64,000 bases of DNA, taken from JALYNX01 sp963749415. Its GTDB lineage: Bacteria; Actinomycetota; Acidimicrobiia; Spongiisociales; ZC4RG35. The position numbers and the translations under genes were made by a program. This document shows positions 41,516 through 50,737 of the stretch, piece by piece. The notes below the pieces were generated by a model. The model made no database searches, was not told where the DNA came from, and worked only from the letters and a program-made list of their open reading frames with translations. The stretch is from contig CAVVMG010000001.1 in assembly GCA_963749415.1 (NCBI GenBank), positions 1,426,001 through 1,490,000 on the forward strand, read 5' to 3'. Every line of letters begins with the position of its first letter. The stretch's first letter is position 1.

Positions 41516-42315
41516 CCGCGCAGACCCGATCGGAGATCGCGGATCTCCTCTCCCGTCACGGCGTCTCCCCTTCGCGCCGGTTGGGCCAGCACTTCCTCGC
41601 CGACGCCAACATCACCCGGAAGATCGTGGATCTCGCCGCCCTCGGCCCGGGGGACCAGGTGGTCGAGGTCGGGGCGGGCACCGGGACGCTGACCCGGGCA
41701 CTGGGCTCCACCGGAGCCCATGTCGTGGCTTACGAGATAGACCCTGGCCTGTTCCCGTTGCTCGGTGAGGTGACGACCGGCCTCGACGTCGAGTTGCGGT
41801 TCCTCGATGCGACCGGCGCCGACCTGGCTCTGGACCTCGGCGTGGGGGATTGGGTGATGGTCGCCAACCTCCCCTACAACGTGGGAACCCAGTTGGTGTT
41901 GGACGCCTTACGCCACGCACCAGCAGTAGTCAGGTTCGTGGTGATGATCCAGCGGGAGGTTGCCGAGCGACTGGTTGCCGCCCCGGGGAGCAAGGCATAC
42001 GGCCTTCCGTCGGTGGTCGTGGGGCTCAACGCACGGGGCAAGCTCGCATTCCGGGTCCCGCCCCAAGTGTTCTACCCGCCACCGAATGTCGAGTCGGCAG
42101 TGGTGGTGCTCGAACGCACCCCGGCGGCGGAGGATGCGGACCGGGCAATAGGAATCGCAACCGTCGCCTTCCAGCAGCGCCGAAAGATGCTCCGCCGGTC
42201 GCTCGCCACGGTGTTCGACGATCCGGTGTCCGCCCTCGAAGCAGTAGGGGTGGACCCCACGGCTCGCGCCGAGGACCTCTCGCCAATGGACTACCTGACG
42301 CTGGCCCGGGCATGA
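41512..42315 (+). CDS. rsmA: 16S rRNA (adenine-1518/1519 N6,N6)-dimethyltransferase
   Basis: 267 residues. RRLGQHFLADANITRKIVDL is the hallmark, followed by VVEVGAGTGTLTRALGSTGA (SAM motif I), VANLPYNVGTQLVLDAL (NLPY catalytic motif) and VVMIQREVAERLVAAPGSKA. The C-terminal RRKMLRRSLATVF supports the full fold. It dimethylates two adenines near the 3' end of 16S rRNA. Both ends overlap neighbours by ATGA, so it is tightly coupled with tatD and ispE. Confidence 0.97.
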   Translation: MTAQTRSEIADLLSRHGVSPSRRLGQHFLADANITRKIVDLAALGPGDQVVEVGAGTGTLTRALGSTGAHVVAYEIDPGLFPLLGEVTTGLDVELRFLDATGADLALDLGVGDWVMVANLPYNVGTQLVLDALRHAPAVVRFVVMIQREVAERLVAAPGSKAYGLPSVVVGLNARGKLAFRVPPQVFYPPPNVESAVVVLERTPAAEDADRAIGIATVAFQQRRKMLRRSLATVFDDPVSALEAVGVDPTARAEDLSPMDYLTLARA

Positions 42316-43157
42316 GCGTCTTCCAGGCTCCGGCGAAAGTCAACCTCTCACTCCTTGTGGGCCAGCCTGGCGCCGACGGCTTTCATCGGATCGACTCGCT
42401 CGTGCAGACTGTGGAGTTGTGCGACCTCGTGATGGTGGAGGAAGCCGACGAGGACAGCCTGCGAGTCGTGGGAGCGGAGCTCGACGAGGGCGAAAACCTG
42501 GTGCGCAAGGCGCTGGAGGTGGTGCGCGAGCGGGTGTTCGTGCCTCCAATGGCAGTCGAGCTCGTCAAGGAGATACCGGTTGGCACCGGCCTTGGCGGGG
42601 GGAGCTCCGACGCCGCGGCAATGCTTCTCATCGCGAGCAGCTCGGCTCGTCAACCTCGCTCGCTTGCCGAGGAGCTGGCGCCGACCCTGGGGGCCGATGT
42701 GCCCCTGTTCCTCGTGGGTGGGACTCTCCAGATCTCTGGCTTCGGTGAAAAGGTCGAGCCCCAGCCACCGCTGGATGGATTCGCCCTTGCAGTCGTGGTC
42801 CCTGACTTCGAGCTCTCCACGGTCGAGGTGTACCGGCAATGGGACCGGCTGCAGGGACCGGTCGGAGATCCAACGCCCTCCCACGCTCTGCCCGCAGCAC
42901 TTCGCGAGGGAATGCCGATCCGAAACGATCTCACGCCGGCTGCAATCGATCTGGAGCCGGCCCTCGGTGACTTCCTTGCCGACCTCAGGGGGGCGTGGGA
43001 GACGGCAGCGCTGATGACCGGGTCGGGATCTGCCTGCTTCGGCTTCTTCCCCGACTTGGAGGAGGCGACCGATGCGGCCAGAGCGGCGTCGGGCGGGACC
43101 AGGCTGGCAGTGGGTGTGAGGCTGCGGAGGCAGGGAGCAGCGGAAGTCGAGACCTGA
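42312..43157 (+). CDS. ispE: 4-diphosphocytidyl-2-C-methyl-D-erythritol kinase
   Basis: 281 residues. APAKVNLSLLVGQPGADGFH is the GHMP-kinase start, IPVGTGLGGGSSDAAAMLL the ATP-binding loop and ALMTGSGSACFGFF the C-terminal motif. It phosphorylates the fourth intermediate of the non-mevalonate isoprenoid route. The overlap with rsmA is usual in actinobacteria. Length and motifs are complete. Confidence 0.95.
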   Translation: MSVFQAPAKVNLSLLVGQPGADGFHRIDSLVQTVELCDLVMVEEADEDSLRVVGAELDEGENLVRKALEVVRERVFVPPMAVELVKEIPVGTGLGGGSSDAAAMLLIASSSARQPRSLAEELAPTLGADVPLFLVGGTLQISGFGEKVEPQPPLDGFALAVVVPDFELSTVEVYRQWDRLQGPVGDPTPSHALPAALREGMPIRNDLTPAAIDLEPALGDFLADLRGAWETAALMTGSGSACFGFFPDLEEATDAARAASGGTRLAVGVRLRRQGAAEVET

Positions 43158-43159
43158 GC

Positions 43160-44761
43160 TCAGACCCCGAGGTCGCGTCGACGCAGGCCGACCACGCCGG
43201 CGGCGCTCAGGAGGAAGGCGATAAGGGTCAGGATCACCAATGGCGTGAAGTCGAGCTCCGCGACCGGAAGCGCCGGGACATGGCTGAACGGGGAGAGGTT
43301 CAGGGCCCATTGCGGGAATTGCAGGATCCTCCCCAGCTGGCCGAGGAGCAATGACACGACCAGCACCGCCCAGGCGAGGACTGTCAGTCGCGGCGCGATG
43401 CCGAACAGGAGGATGGTGATCCCAACGACCACCCAGACCGCGGGGATTTGGATGATGGCGGCCTCGAGGACGGTGGTGAGCTCGCCCGCCAGGTCGCCGG
43501 TGATGGCCCCGAAGGTCGCTCCGGAAACCGTCCCGGCAACTGCGAGCATCAGCACCGGGCCGAGGACGGCGAACAGCCAATGGCCCCCGGCCCAGTTGAG
43601 CCTGGTGGTCACGGTGGCCAAAACCATGTCGCCCCGACCCGATTCCTCCTCGAGCTTGGGACGGAGGGCGGAGCGAACGGCATAGGCGGTGGCCACCAGG
43701 GCGAGGATTCCCATGGCGGTCGCGAAGAAGGCCGCGGTGATTCCTGCTTCGCCCCCGAGCTGTTCGAAGATTTCTGCAAGTTGCGGGCTCTCGCCGATCA
43801 GGTCCCCGATGCTGTTGGCAACGCTCCCGTAGACCAGGCCCAGGAACGAGATCCCGATCGTCCACCCGATCAGCGACGGTCGATGGAGGCGCCAGGCAAG
43901 GCCGAGCGGAGATCCCAGGAGCCGGGACGCTCCAGCCGGCCCGGGACGCGGTGCCACCACCCCGGCGTCGACATCACGACGCCCGGCGAGCCAAAACGCG
44001 GCTGCGGTCGAGACAACGGCCAATGTGAATGGAAGCAGGAGGACCGCCAACCGCTCATCGGAGAAAGGCCGGAGTTGGGTGAACCATCCGATCGGGGAGA
44101 GCCAGGAGAGCCAGCCCAGCCCGTCCGCCGAGCTCCCATCGCCGACCATCCGCACCAGGAAAAACACCCCGAGGGCCCCCATGGCGATGCCCCGCGCCGC
44201 CCCTGCACCCTGAGTGAGTTGAGCGGCAACACCGGCGAGGGCGGCGAACACCACGGCGATCGCGGCGAATCCGGCACCGAAGGCGATCGATCCCGCCGTC
44301 TCCAGGCCCATGCCGATCATGCCAGCAGCACATATCACGCCCACCAACAGCCCCACGCCCGAAGTGACCAATAGGGCGGCGGTGAGCGGGGCGTTCCGGC
44401 CCACCACGGTTGCACCAAGGAGGTCTCGCCGGCCGGACTCTTCCTCCTCCCGCGTATGCCTGATCATGGTCAAGATGGCCATGATCGCCACGAACACCGA
44501 CCCTATGACCCCAACCCGCCAGGTGGTCAGCGCACCGATGGACGATCCGTAGATCGGTCCCAGAAACGCGACCAGGGCCGGATTGGAGCCCACGGTGCCC
44601 ACCAGGAGCTGGCGTTCGACCTCGGTGGGGTAGAGGCCGGTGAAGGCACTGGCCGTGCTCACCGGGATCAGGGCGAGGACTGCGATCCACACCAGGAGCC
44701 GGGCACGATCCCGCCTCAGGATGAGCCGGATCAGGCTCCCGGTGCCGACGAGGGTCTTCAT
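43160..44761 (-). CDS. ABC-2-type exporter permease, two-lobed
   Basis: 533 residues with about twelve membrane segments arranged as two similar halves, each with a cytoplasmic loop containing REEEESGRRDLLGATVVGRN and KLEEESGRGDMVLATVTTR. This EEESGR repeat is typical of actinobacterial exporter permeases of the tetronasin/anthracycline-resistance type. The start overlaps the ATPase stop by four bases. It probably exports a hydrophobic compound or drug; the substrate is unknown. Confidence 0.88.
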   Translation of the reverse strand: MKTLVGTGSLIRLILRRDRARLLVWIAVLALIPVSTASAFTGLYPTEVERQLLVGTVGSNPALVAFLGPIYGSSIGALTTWRVGVIGSVFVAIMAILTMIRHTREEEESGRRDLLGATVVGRNAPLTAALLVTSGVGLLVGVICAAGMIGMGLETAGSIAFGAGFAAIAVVFAALAGVAAQLTQGAGAARGIAMGALGVFFLVRMVGDGSSADGLGWLSWLSPIGWFTQLRPFSDERLAVLLLPFTLAVVSTAAAFWLAGRRDVDAGVVAPRPGPAGASRLLGSPLGLAWRLHRPSLIGWTIGISFLGLVYGSVANSIGDLIGESPQLAEIFEQLGGEAGITAAFFATAMGILALVATAYAVRSALRPKLEEESGRGDMVLATVTTRLNWAGGHWLFAVLGPVLMLAVAGTVSGATFGAITGDLAGELTTVLEAAIIQIPAVWVVVGITILLFGIAPRLTVLAWAVLVVSLLLGQLGRILQFPQWALNLSPFSHVPALPVAELDFTPLVILTLIAFLLSAAGVVGLRRRDLGV

Positions 44762-45651
44762 GCCTCGATCTCGTCCCGGTAGTGCCGCATGAACAGCTCT
44801 TCCAGAGTCGGCGGATGGCTGGTCAGGTTGACCACTCCCAGCTCGCTGATCCTGGTCAGGACCGCTCCGATTTGCACCGAGTCGACCTCGAGCTCGACCC
44901 GATGATCCGAGATCTGGAGATCGTGGACTCCGGGGAGCGATTGCAAGCTCGACGGATCACCGATCACCTGGGCGGAGATGGTGGTCCTGGTGAGGTGGCG
45001 GAGCTCATCGAGCGTGCCGCTCTCGACGTTCTTGCCGGCGCGCACGATGCTCACCCGATCGCACAGCGCTTCGACCTCAGAGAGAATGTGACTGGCGAGG
45101 AGGACGGTCCGTCCCTGGTGACGATCCTCGTCGACGCAGGCTCGGAACTCGGCCTCCATCAGGGGGTCGAGGCCGGCCGTCGGCTCGTCGAGGATCAGCA
45201 ACTCGACGTTCGAGGCGAGCGCCGCTACCAGCGCCACTTTCTGCCGGTTTCCCTTGGAATATGTGCGCCCCTTCTTTCGGGGGTCGAGGTCGAATCGCTC
45301 CAGCAGCGCAGCGCGTCTTGCGGTGTCCAGCCCTCCTCTCATCCGGCCCAGGAGGTCGATGACTTCACCACCGGTGAGATTCGGCCACAGGTTGACGTCA
45401 CCCGGCACGTAAGCGAGCCGACGATGGAGGTCGGTGGCCTCCCTCCACGGGTCCTGCCCGAAGAGGGTGACCTGCCCTCCATCGGCCCGGATCAGGCCGA
45501 GGAGGATGCGAATCGTGGTGGTCTTACCCGCCCCATTGGGGCCGAGAAAGCCGTGGACTTCGCCCTCAGCAACCTCGAGGTCGAGGCCGTCGAGAGCTCT
45601 GGTCTGGCCGTACCTCTTGGTCAGACCCGAGGTGAGGATTACTGAGGGCAT
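44758..45651 (-). CDS. ABC transporter ATP-binding protein, ABC-2 exporter type
   Basis: 297 residues. Walker A FLGPNGAGKTTTIRILLGLI, the signature YSKGNRQKVALVAALASN (a YSKGNRQK variant), Walker B LLILDEPTAGLDPLMEAEF and a switch histidine in VLLASHILSEVEAL. The C-terminal about 75 residues form a DUF4162-like tail. It drives the adjacent two-lobed permease and is co-translated with it. It is divergent from the tRNA-Gln/glmU unit. Confidence 0.93.
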   Translation of the reverse strand: MPSVILTSGLTKRYGQTRALDGLDLEVAEGEVHGFLGPNGAGKTTTIRILLGLIRADGGQVTLFGQDPWREATDLHRRLAYVPGDVNLWPNLTGGEVIDLLGRMRGGLDTARRAALLERFDLDPRKKGRTYSKGNRQKVALVAALASNVELLILDEPTAGLDPLMEAEFRACVDEDRHQGRTVLLASHILSEVEALCDRVSIVRAGKNVESGTLDELRHLTRTTISAQVIGDPSSLQSLPGVHDLQISDHRVELEVDSVQIGAVLTRISELGVVNLTSHPPTLEELFMRHYRDEIEA

Positions 45652-45752
45652 GGAGGGAGGCTAGGAGTCGATTGCAGCTTGCGTTTGCGGTCTGCGGATT
45701 GCGGCTCACACCTGGTTTGATCAACCCGCCAGGTAATGTCCATCCTCCCGAT

Positions 45753-45810
45753 TGGGGGGTGGTGTAACCGGTAGCACCGTTGGGTGCGGGGTCCTGCCGG
45801 AGGGGGTTGG
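45753..45810 (+). pseudogene. Degenerate partial copy of tRNA-Gln
   Basis: The first 25 bases (TGGGGGG and the D-arm, to 45777) are identical to the intact tRNA-Gln 89 bases downstream, and GTCCTGCCGGAG (45791-45802) is also shared. The anticodon stem and T-arm are lost, so it cannot fold as a tRNA. It is probably a decayed tandem duplicate, or the trace of an excised element at the tRNA. Confidence 0.6.
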
Positions 45811-45841
45811 TGGGCGTCGAGCGGTAACCTGCGTGAACCCT

Positions 45842-45913
45842 TGGGGGGTGGTGTAACCGGTAGCACAGCAGGTTTTGGTCCTGCCGGAGCGGGTTCGAGC
45901 CCTGCCCCCCCAG
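45842..45913 (+). tRNA. tRNA-Gln(TTG)
   Basis: Acceptor TGGGGGG (45842-45848) pairs with CCCCCCA (45906-45912), discriminator G. The anticodon stem GCAGG/CCTGC holds the loop TTTTGGT with anticodon TTG, and the T-arm is GCGGG TTCGAGC CCTGC. CCA is not encoded. It lies 25 bases upstream of glmU, as in many actinobacteria. Confidence 0.93.
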
Positions 45914-45938
45914 CGTCGACCTATCGAGAGGTAACCGC

Positions 45939-47321
45939 TTGGCAACACACGTCATCGTCCTCGCCGCCGGCGAGGGGAAGCGGATGAAGTCGAGCCTTCC
46001 CAAGGTGGCCCACGTCGCGGCGGGCCGCAGCATGATCGAGTGGGTGCTTCGCACCGTCGAACCGCTCCAACCGACCAATGTGGTGGTGGTCGTGGGCCAC
46101 GGTGGCGACCAGGTGAGCGGCCTCATCCCCGAGGGGGCGTCGACCTCGGTCCAGGAGGAGCAGCTGGGCACCGGTCATGCGACCTCGATCGGCCTTGGCG
46201 GCCTGCCGGCCCCTGATCCGGAAGACACCATCGTGGTCCTCTACGGTGATCTACCGCTCCTCACCCCCGAACTGCTCGCGAATCTCGCCACCCGCAGCCC
46301 GGAGGCGGCGGCACGAATGGTTACGGTCGAGTTCGATGACCCCACCGGCTACGGCAGGGTCATCCTGGATGACGCCGGCTTCGTGACCGGGATCGTCGAG
46401 GAGCGTGACACCAACGAGGAGCAGCGGGCGATCCGCCTCATCAATGCCGGGGTCTATTCGTTCCGGGCCGGCGATTTGATCGATGCTCTGGGCCAGGTCA
46501 CGAACCAGAATGCCCAGAGCGAGTACTACTTGACCGACGTCATAGGGATCCTCGCCGCTCGCGGCGGGCGGATCGAAGCGGTAAAGGCCATCCCCGAGGA
46601 GGTGGTGGGCATCAACTCTCAAGACCAGTTGGCAGACGCAAGGCGCCTGCTCCAAGCCAGGATCAACCAACGGCTCATGGAGTCGGGCGTTTGGATGCTC
46701 GATCCCGAGCGCACCTACATCGATGACACAGCGACTGTCGAGCCGGGTGCCCGGATCTACCCCGGTGTCCATCTCGAGGGAAACACCACGGTCAAAGCCG
46801 GGGCCCGTGTAGGTCCTGATGTCTTCGCAGTCGACTCGACCATCGGCGCGGACTCGACCGTCTGGTACTCGGTGCTTCGCGGCGCGGTGGTGGGCGTCGA
46901 TTGTGAGGTGGGCCCTTATGCCTCGTTGCGCCCGGGAAGCATTTTGGAGCGGGGCTCGAAGGTCGGCACCTTCGTCGAGACCAAGAACACGGTGCTCAGG
47001 GAACAGGCGAAAGCGCCGCATCTCAGCTACCTGGGGGACGCCACGGTCGGGTCTCGAAGCAACATCGGGGCCGGCACGATCACTTGCAATTACGACGGGT
47101 ACGAGAAGCACCACACCGAGATCGGCGAGGACGTGTTCGTCGGCTCGGACACGATGCTGGTGGCGCCGGTGACCATCGGGGACGGGGCGGTGATCGGTGC
47201 CGGTTCGGTGATAACCAACGATGTTGCGGAGGGCGCGCTCGCCATCGAGCGCAACGAGCAGCAAGAGATCCCCGGCTACTCTCGACGCCGCGCCGAGAGG
47301 CACCAAGAGCCGAAGGACTGA
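45939..47321 (+). CDS. glmU: Bifunctional N-acetylglucosamine-1-phosphate uridyltransferase / glucosamine-1-phosphate acetyltransferase
   Basis: 460 residues from a TTG with GAGAGGT upstream. The N-terminal pyrophosphorylase has VIVLAAGEGKRMKSSLPKVA and VLYGDLPLLTPELLANL. The C-terminal left-handed beta helix (from about 255) has LRPGSILERGSKVGTFVETK, SYLGDATVGSRSNIGAGTIT and NYDGYEKHHTEIGEDVFVGS. It makes UDP-GlcNAc for peptidoglycan. Followed two bases later by prs, a conserved pairing. Confidence 0.97.
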   Translation: MATHVIVLAAGEGKRMKSSLPKVAHVAAGRSMIEWVLRTVEPLQPTNVVVVVGHGGDQVSGLIPEGASTSVQEEQLGTGHATSIGLGGLPAPDPEDTIVVLYGDLPLLTPELLANLATRSPEAAARMVTVEFDDPTGYGRVILDDAGFVTGIVEERDTNEEQRAIRLINAGVYSFRAGDLIDALGQVTNQNAQSEYYLTDVIGILAARGGRIEAVKAIPEEVVGINSQDQLADARRLLQARINQRLMESGVWMLDPERTYIDDTATVEPGARIYPGVHLEGNTTVKAGARVGPDVFAVDSTIGADSTVWYSVLRGAVVGVDCEVGPYASLRPGSILERGSKVGTFVETKNTVLREQAKAPHLSYLGDATVGSRSNIGAGTITCNYDGYEKHHTEIGEDVFVGSDTMLVAPVTIGDGAVIGAGSVITNDVAEGALAIERNEQQEIPGYSRRRAERHQEPKD

Positions 47322-47323
47322 GT

Positions 47324-48295
47324 TTGGACATCGTCTCCCGCAAGCGGATGCTGCTCTTCACAGGAGGGGCCAACGAATCCCTTGCCGAGGAAGTCGCCGA
47401 GGTCATGGGGGTCTCGCTCGGCAGCATCGAGCGATCCAGGTTCGCCAACGGCGAGATCTACGTCCGCCCCAACGAGAGTGTGCGCGGCGCCGACTGCTTC
47501 GTGATGCAGAGCCATTGCGAGCCGATGAACGACAACATCATGGAGCAGCTGATCACCATCGATGCACTGAACCGTGCCTCGGCACGTCGCATCACTGCGG
47601 TGATGCCCTTTTTCGGATATTCACGCCAGGATAAGAAAGCGCTGCCGCGGGAGCCGATCACCGCAAGGTTGGTCGGTGACCTGTTCATGACGGCCGGCGC
47701 CGACCGCCTGGTATCGGTGGACCTGCACACGGGTCAGCTCCAAGGTTTCATCCACAAGCCGTTCGATCATCTGACAGCGCTCCCGATCATCACCGACTAC
47801 CTGAGTACCCGGGTCCAAGGCCCGATCACTGTTCTCTCTCCTGACGCCGGCGGTGTGAAGAGGGCGGAGCGTTACGCCCGCTTCCTCGACGCCTCGGTTG
47901 CCTTCGTCTACAAACGCCGCGACCCCGTGCATCACAACGTCTCGGAGGCCCTGGAGATGGCGGGGTCGGTGGAGGGCCGGCACGTGGTCATCGTGGACGA
48001 CATCATCGACACCGCCGGCACAGTGACCAACGCGGCCGAATTGGTGAAAGACCAGGGGGCGATCAGCGTCCGGATCGCTGCCACCCATGGTGTCTTCTCC
48101 GAGCCGGCCCTGGACCGGCTGAAGAACGCACCGATCGAAGAGGTGATCGTCTCCAACACCCTTCCGGTGTCCCCCGAGGTCCTGGAGTTGGACAAGGTCC
48201 AGGTGCTCTCGATCGCCCCGATTCTCGCCGAGGCACTGCAGGCGATCTTCATGGACACGTCGGTGTCCGACATCTTCCTCGGCGAGAACGCCTAG
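47324..48295 (+). CDS. prs: Ribose-phosphate pyrophosphokinase
   Basis: 323 residues from a TTG two bases after glmU, with AAGGA upstream (an ATG at 47348 would be eight residues shorter). SRFANGEIYVRPNESVRGAD, FGYSRQDKKALPREPITARL, VDLHTGQLQGFIHKPFDHL and the PRPP loop VVIVDDIIDTAGTVTNAAEL are all canonical. It makes PRPP from ribose 5-phosphate and ATP. Confidence 0.97.
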   Translation: MDIVSRKRMLLFTGGANESLAEEVAEVMGVSLGSIERSRFANGEIYVRPNESVRGADCFVMQSHCEPMNDNIMEQLITIDALNRASARRITAVMPFFGYSRQDKKALPREPITARLVGDLFMTAGADRLVSVDLHTGQLQGFIHKPFDHLTALPIITDYLSTRVQGPITVLSPDAGGVKRAERYARFLDASVAFVYKRRDPVHHNVSEALEMAGSVEGRHVVIVDDIIDTAGTVTNAAELVKDQGAISVRIAATHGVFSEPALDRLKNAPIEEVIVSNTLPVSPEVLELDKVQVLSIAPILAEALQAIFMDTSVSDIFLGENA

Positions 48296-48332
48296 TTGGC
48301 ATCCGGGTAGTGATTCCTACACTCCCGCGCCC

Positions 48333-49679
48333 GTGACCTCCCCACGCAGCGAATCCCCAGGTCAACCCCAGAGCCGACTTCGCGGCTTGATCGTCGGGCT
48401 CGTGGTCGTGTTCCTGATTGCATTTCTGGTGTCCAGGGTCTTTGGCGGGGAAGGAGAGCCCGGCGCAACGACCACGCCGGTGGCCGGCGGCAGCTCGACG
48501 ACTCAACCGGCCTCGGGCTCCACGCCGACGTCCAGTGATGGTGGCAGCAGCGTCACGACGGCACCGGCCGGCGGCTCGACGTCGACTACGAGCGACCTGG
48601 CTCCCCTCCAAGGAGTCACCCTGGAGACGATCTTCGACGAGATGCGTCAGCCAACCGTCGTCACCGCCCCGGCCGGAGACGACCGGCTCTTCGTGGTGCA
48701 GCGGGTCGGGGTGATCCGCATCCTCGATGCCAACCGGGAGATGGTGGACCCCGCGTACCTCGACATCAGCGACCGGGTGCTGGCGGGCGGCATCGAGCAA
48801 GGTCTTCTCGGGCTCGCCTTCCACCCCGACTACGCGAGCAATGGCCGATTCTTCGTCTACTACACCGACCGCGACGGAAGAAGGCAGCTTTCGGAGTTCT
48901 CGGTTACCACCTCCGACCCCAATCGGGCCCTCGCCGACTCCGAGAAGGTCCTCCTCGAGCTCGACCAACCTCCGGACGCCACCGACATCCGCCACTACGC
49001 CGGCCAACTGGGGTTCGACCCCGAGGGCTACCTGATGCTGTCGATGGGTGACGGGGCCGATTCCAGGGCCCAGGCGCAGAACCCGGAGACTTTCTTCGGC
49101 AAGGTGATCCGGATCGACGTCAACTCAGGCGACCCCTACGGGATACCCGCGGACAACCCGTTTGTCGACAGCGAGCGGCCGGAGATCTGGGCCTATGGGC
49201 TTCGCAACCCGTGGCGCTGGTCGATCGATCCCGTCGATCGATTGATGTACCTCGCCGATGTCGGGCACGCCGACCAGGAAGAGGTGAACGTCCTCTCTAT
49301 CGACGAGGGCGGGTACAACCTCGGGTGGTCCGACATGGAGGGGACGCGGTGCTTCCACCTTCAGGACTGCAACCCCGATGATTACACGTCACCGGTGATC
49401 ACCTACAGCCACGAGGAGGGGTGCTCCGTGACCGGAGGCTGGGTGTATCGCGGAAATGAGATCCCCGAGCTCCGGGGGACCTACTTCTACAGCGACTGGT
49501 GCTCGCAGTGGATCAAGTCGTTCAAATATGTGGACGGCCAGGTCACCGAGGAGCGGGACTGGACCAGCGACCTAGGTGCCCCGATCGGGCAGATCAACAG
49601 CTTCGGGCAGGGTGGCGACGGTGAGCTCTACTTGGTGACTCACGAAGGGATAGTCGCCAAGTTCACCGCGGTCCGCTAG
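48333..49679 (+). CDS. Membrane-anchored PQQ-dependent sugar dehydrogenase-like beta-propeller protein
   Basis: 448 residues from a GTG. One membrane helix (LRGLIVGLVVVFLIAFLVSR) is followed by a Ser/Thr/Gly linker (to about 85), then the glucose/sorbosone dehydrogenase propeller: QPTVVTAPAGDDRLFVVQRV, GLLGLAFHPDYASNGRFFVY, MLSMGDGADSRAQAQNPETF, GLRNPWRWSIDP and GGWVYRGNEIPELRGTYFYS. The domain would sit outside the membrane. Family members are often called glucose/sorbosone or PQQ dehydrogenases, but cofactor use is unproven for this branch. Confidence 0.9.
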   Translation: MTSPRSESPGQPQSRLRGLIVGLVVVFLIAFLVSRVFGGEGEPGATTTPVAGGSSTTQPASGSTPTSSDGGSSVTTAPAGGSTSTTSDLAPLQGVTLETIFDEMRQPTVVTAPAGDDRLFVVQRVGVIRILDANREMVDPAYLDISDRVLAGGIEQGLLGLAFHPDYASNGRFFVYYTDRDGRRQLSEFSVTTSDPNRALADSEKVLLELDQPPDATDIRHYAGQLGFDPEGYLMLSMGDGADSRAQAQNPETFFGKVIRIDVNSGDPYGIPADNPFVDSERPEIWAYGLRNPWRWSIDPVDRLMYLADVGHADQEEVNVLSIDEGGYNLGWSDMEGTRCFHLQDCNPDDYTSPVITYSHEEGCSVTGGWVYRGNEIPELRGTYFYSDWCSQWIKSFKYVDGQVTEERDWTSDLGAPIGQINSFGQGGDGELYLVTHEGIVAKFTAVR

Positions 49680-50011
49680 CCGGTCGGGGGCAGCACGACG
49701 GTCTCACCGGGGTAGATCAGATCCGGGTCACCGGATCGGAGGCGGGCACGATTGGCCTCGATCACCTCGACCCAAACGGGTGTGATCTCGGCAACTGATG
49801 GCACCTTCCCGGTTGACGCTTCGAGGTGATCAGCCGAGATGCTCCACAGGTGGTCGCCCTTCTCCACCACGACGGTCGTTGCAGGGCTGGTCGCGATGGC
49901 AATCGGTACGTAGTCAGGCGTCCCGACCGGCTGAGCCATTGCGATCGATCCGGCCATGGTCGCAATGGTCGCTGCCCCGACGACTGTCAGGCGACGCCAG
50001 CCGCTCCCCAT
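49676..50011 (-). CDS. Secreted LysM-domain protein
   Basis: 111 residues. The first 26 form a signal-peptide-like segment (RRLTVVGAATIATMAGSIAM, AQ cleavage-like). The C-terminal half is a LysM repeat: VVVEKGDHLWSISADHLEAS, then VWVEVIEANRARLRSGDPDL and IYPGETVVLPP. It would bind peptidoglycan. It overlaps the propeller gene end by four bases convergently. Short, with only one LysM and no enzyme domain. Confidence 0.85.
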   Translation of the reverse strand: MGSGWRRLTVVGAATIATMAGSIAMAQPVGTPDYVPIAIATSPATTVVVEKGDHLWSISADHLEASTGKVPSVAEITPVWVEVIEANRARLRSGDPDLIYPGETVVLPPTG

Positions 50012-50056
50012 GCAGCCAACGTATGGCGTCGAGAGGGTCAGGGGAAGGGGGTTACG

Positions 50057-50293
50057 ATGCCAGCGATGAAGGTTCGAATCGGCATCGCCGAGACCGACAA
50101 GATGATCGAGATCGAGATCGAGGACGTGGCGTCGTTCAAAGTGGAGTTGGAGCGCGCCGTGGCCGGCGGCGAGCTGGCATGGTTCACCGACAGCAAGGGG
50201 CGGACGGTCGGCATACCGACTCGCCAGGTCGCATTCGTCGAAGTAGAGGACAACGCGAGCGGGCCGTCGGTGGGGTTCGCTCCCGCGGTTTGA
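50057..50293 (+). CDS. DUF3107 family protein
   Basis: 78 residues from an ATG with GGGGAAGGGG upstream (an ATG at 50066 is also possible). MKVRIGIAETDKMIEIEIED, then FTDSKGRTVGIPTRQVAFVE match DUF3107, a small acidic protein of unknown function restricted to actinobacteria. This is good evidence for the phylum of the host. Confidence 0.9.
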   Translation: MPAMKVRIGIAETDKMIEIEIEDVASFKVELERAVAGGELAWFTDSKGRTVGIPTRQVAFVEVEDNASGPSVGFAPAV

Positions 50294-50316
50294 TCAGCTA
50301 GCGATCGAGGGGCAAT

Positions 50317-50607
50317 TCACATGGCGCGCCGGCGGCGCTCGGCGAGCCAGCGCTTGCGCAGACGACGGCGGTCGTCCTCGGCGTATCCACCCCAGACCCC
50401 GGACTCCTGATTGGTCTCGAGGGCGTACTGAAGACAGTCCTCCTGGACGCTGCAGGTGGAGCAGATGGCGATGGCGGCGTCGATCTGGTCGACCGCGGGG
50501 CCGGTGGTGCCTATGGGGAAGAACAGGCTGGGCTCAGAGTCCCGGCACGCGGCAAGGTCCCGCCAATCGGTGGTAATGGTGGTGAGGGCGAGATTTTCCT
50601 TAAGCAC
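50317..50607 (-). CDS. WhiB-family iron-sulfur transcriptional regulator
   Basis: 96 residues from the GTG at 50607, chosen for the AAGGA site; longer in-frame starts at 50622 and 50658 (TTG) lack one. Four cysteines occur in the WhiB pattern: DLAACRD, then IAICSTCSVQEDCLQYAL (C-x2-C-x5-C). The turn ESGVWGGYAEDDRRRLRKRW and the basic tail are the DNA-contacting part. WhiB proteins bind a [4Fe-4S] cluster and partner with the principal sigma factor. Found only in actinobacteria and their phages. Confidence 0.93.
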   Translation of the reverse strand: MLKENLALTTITTDWRDLAACRDSEPSLFFPIGTTGPAVDQIDAAIAICSTCSVQEDCLQYALETNQESGVWGGYAEDDRRRLRKRWLAERRRRAM

Positions 50608-50737
50608 GAGGTTTTCCTTCACTTTGTGATCTTTTTCACAAGAGCCTCCGCTCTTCAAGGCGGCGACTGGGGGTTTCCGGGGCGAAGGGTAATGTCGCCC
50701 GCTCTTCTTGTAAACGACTTTCTTGCCATGTGCGCCG

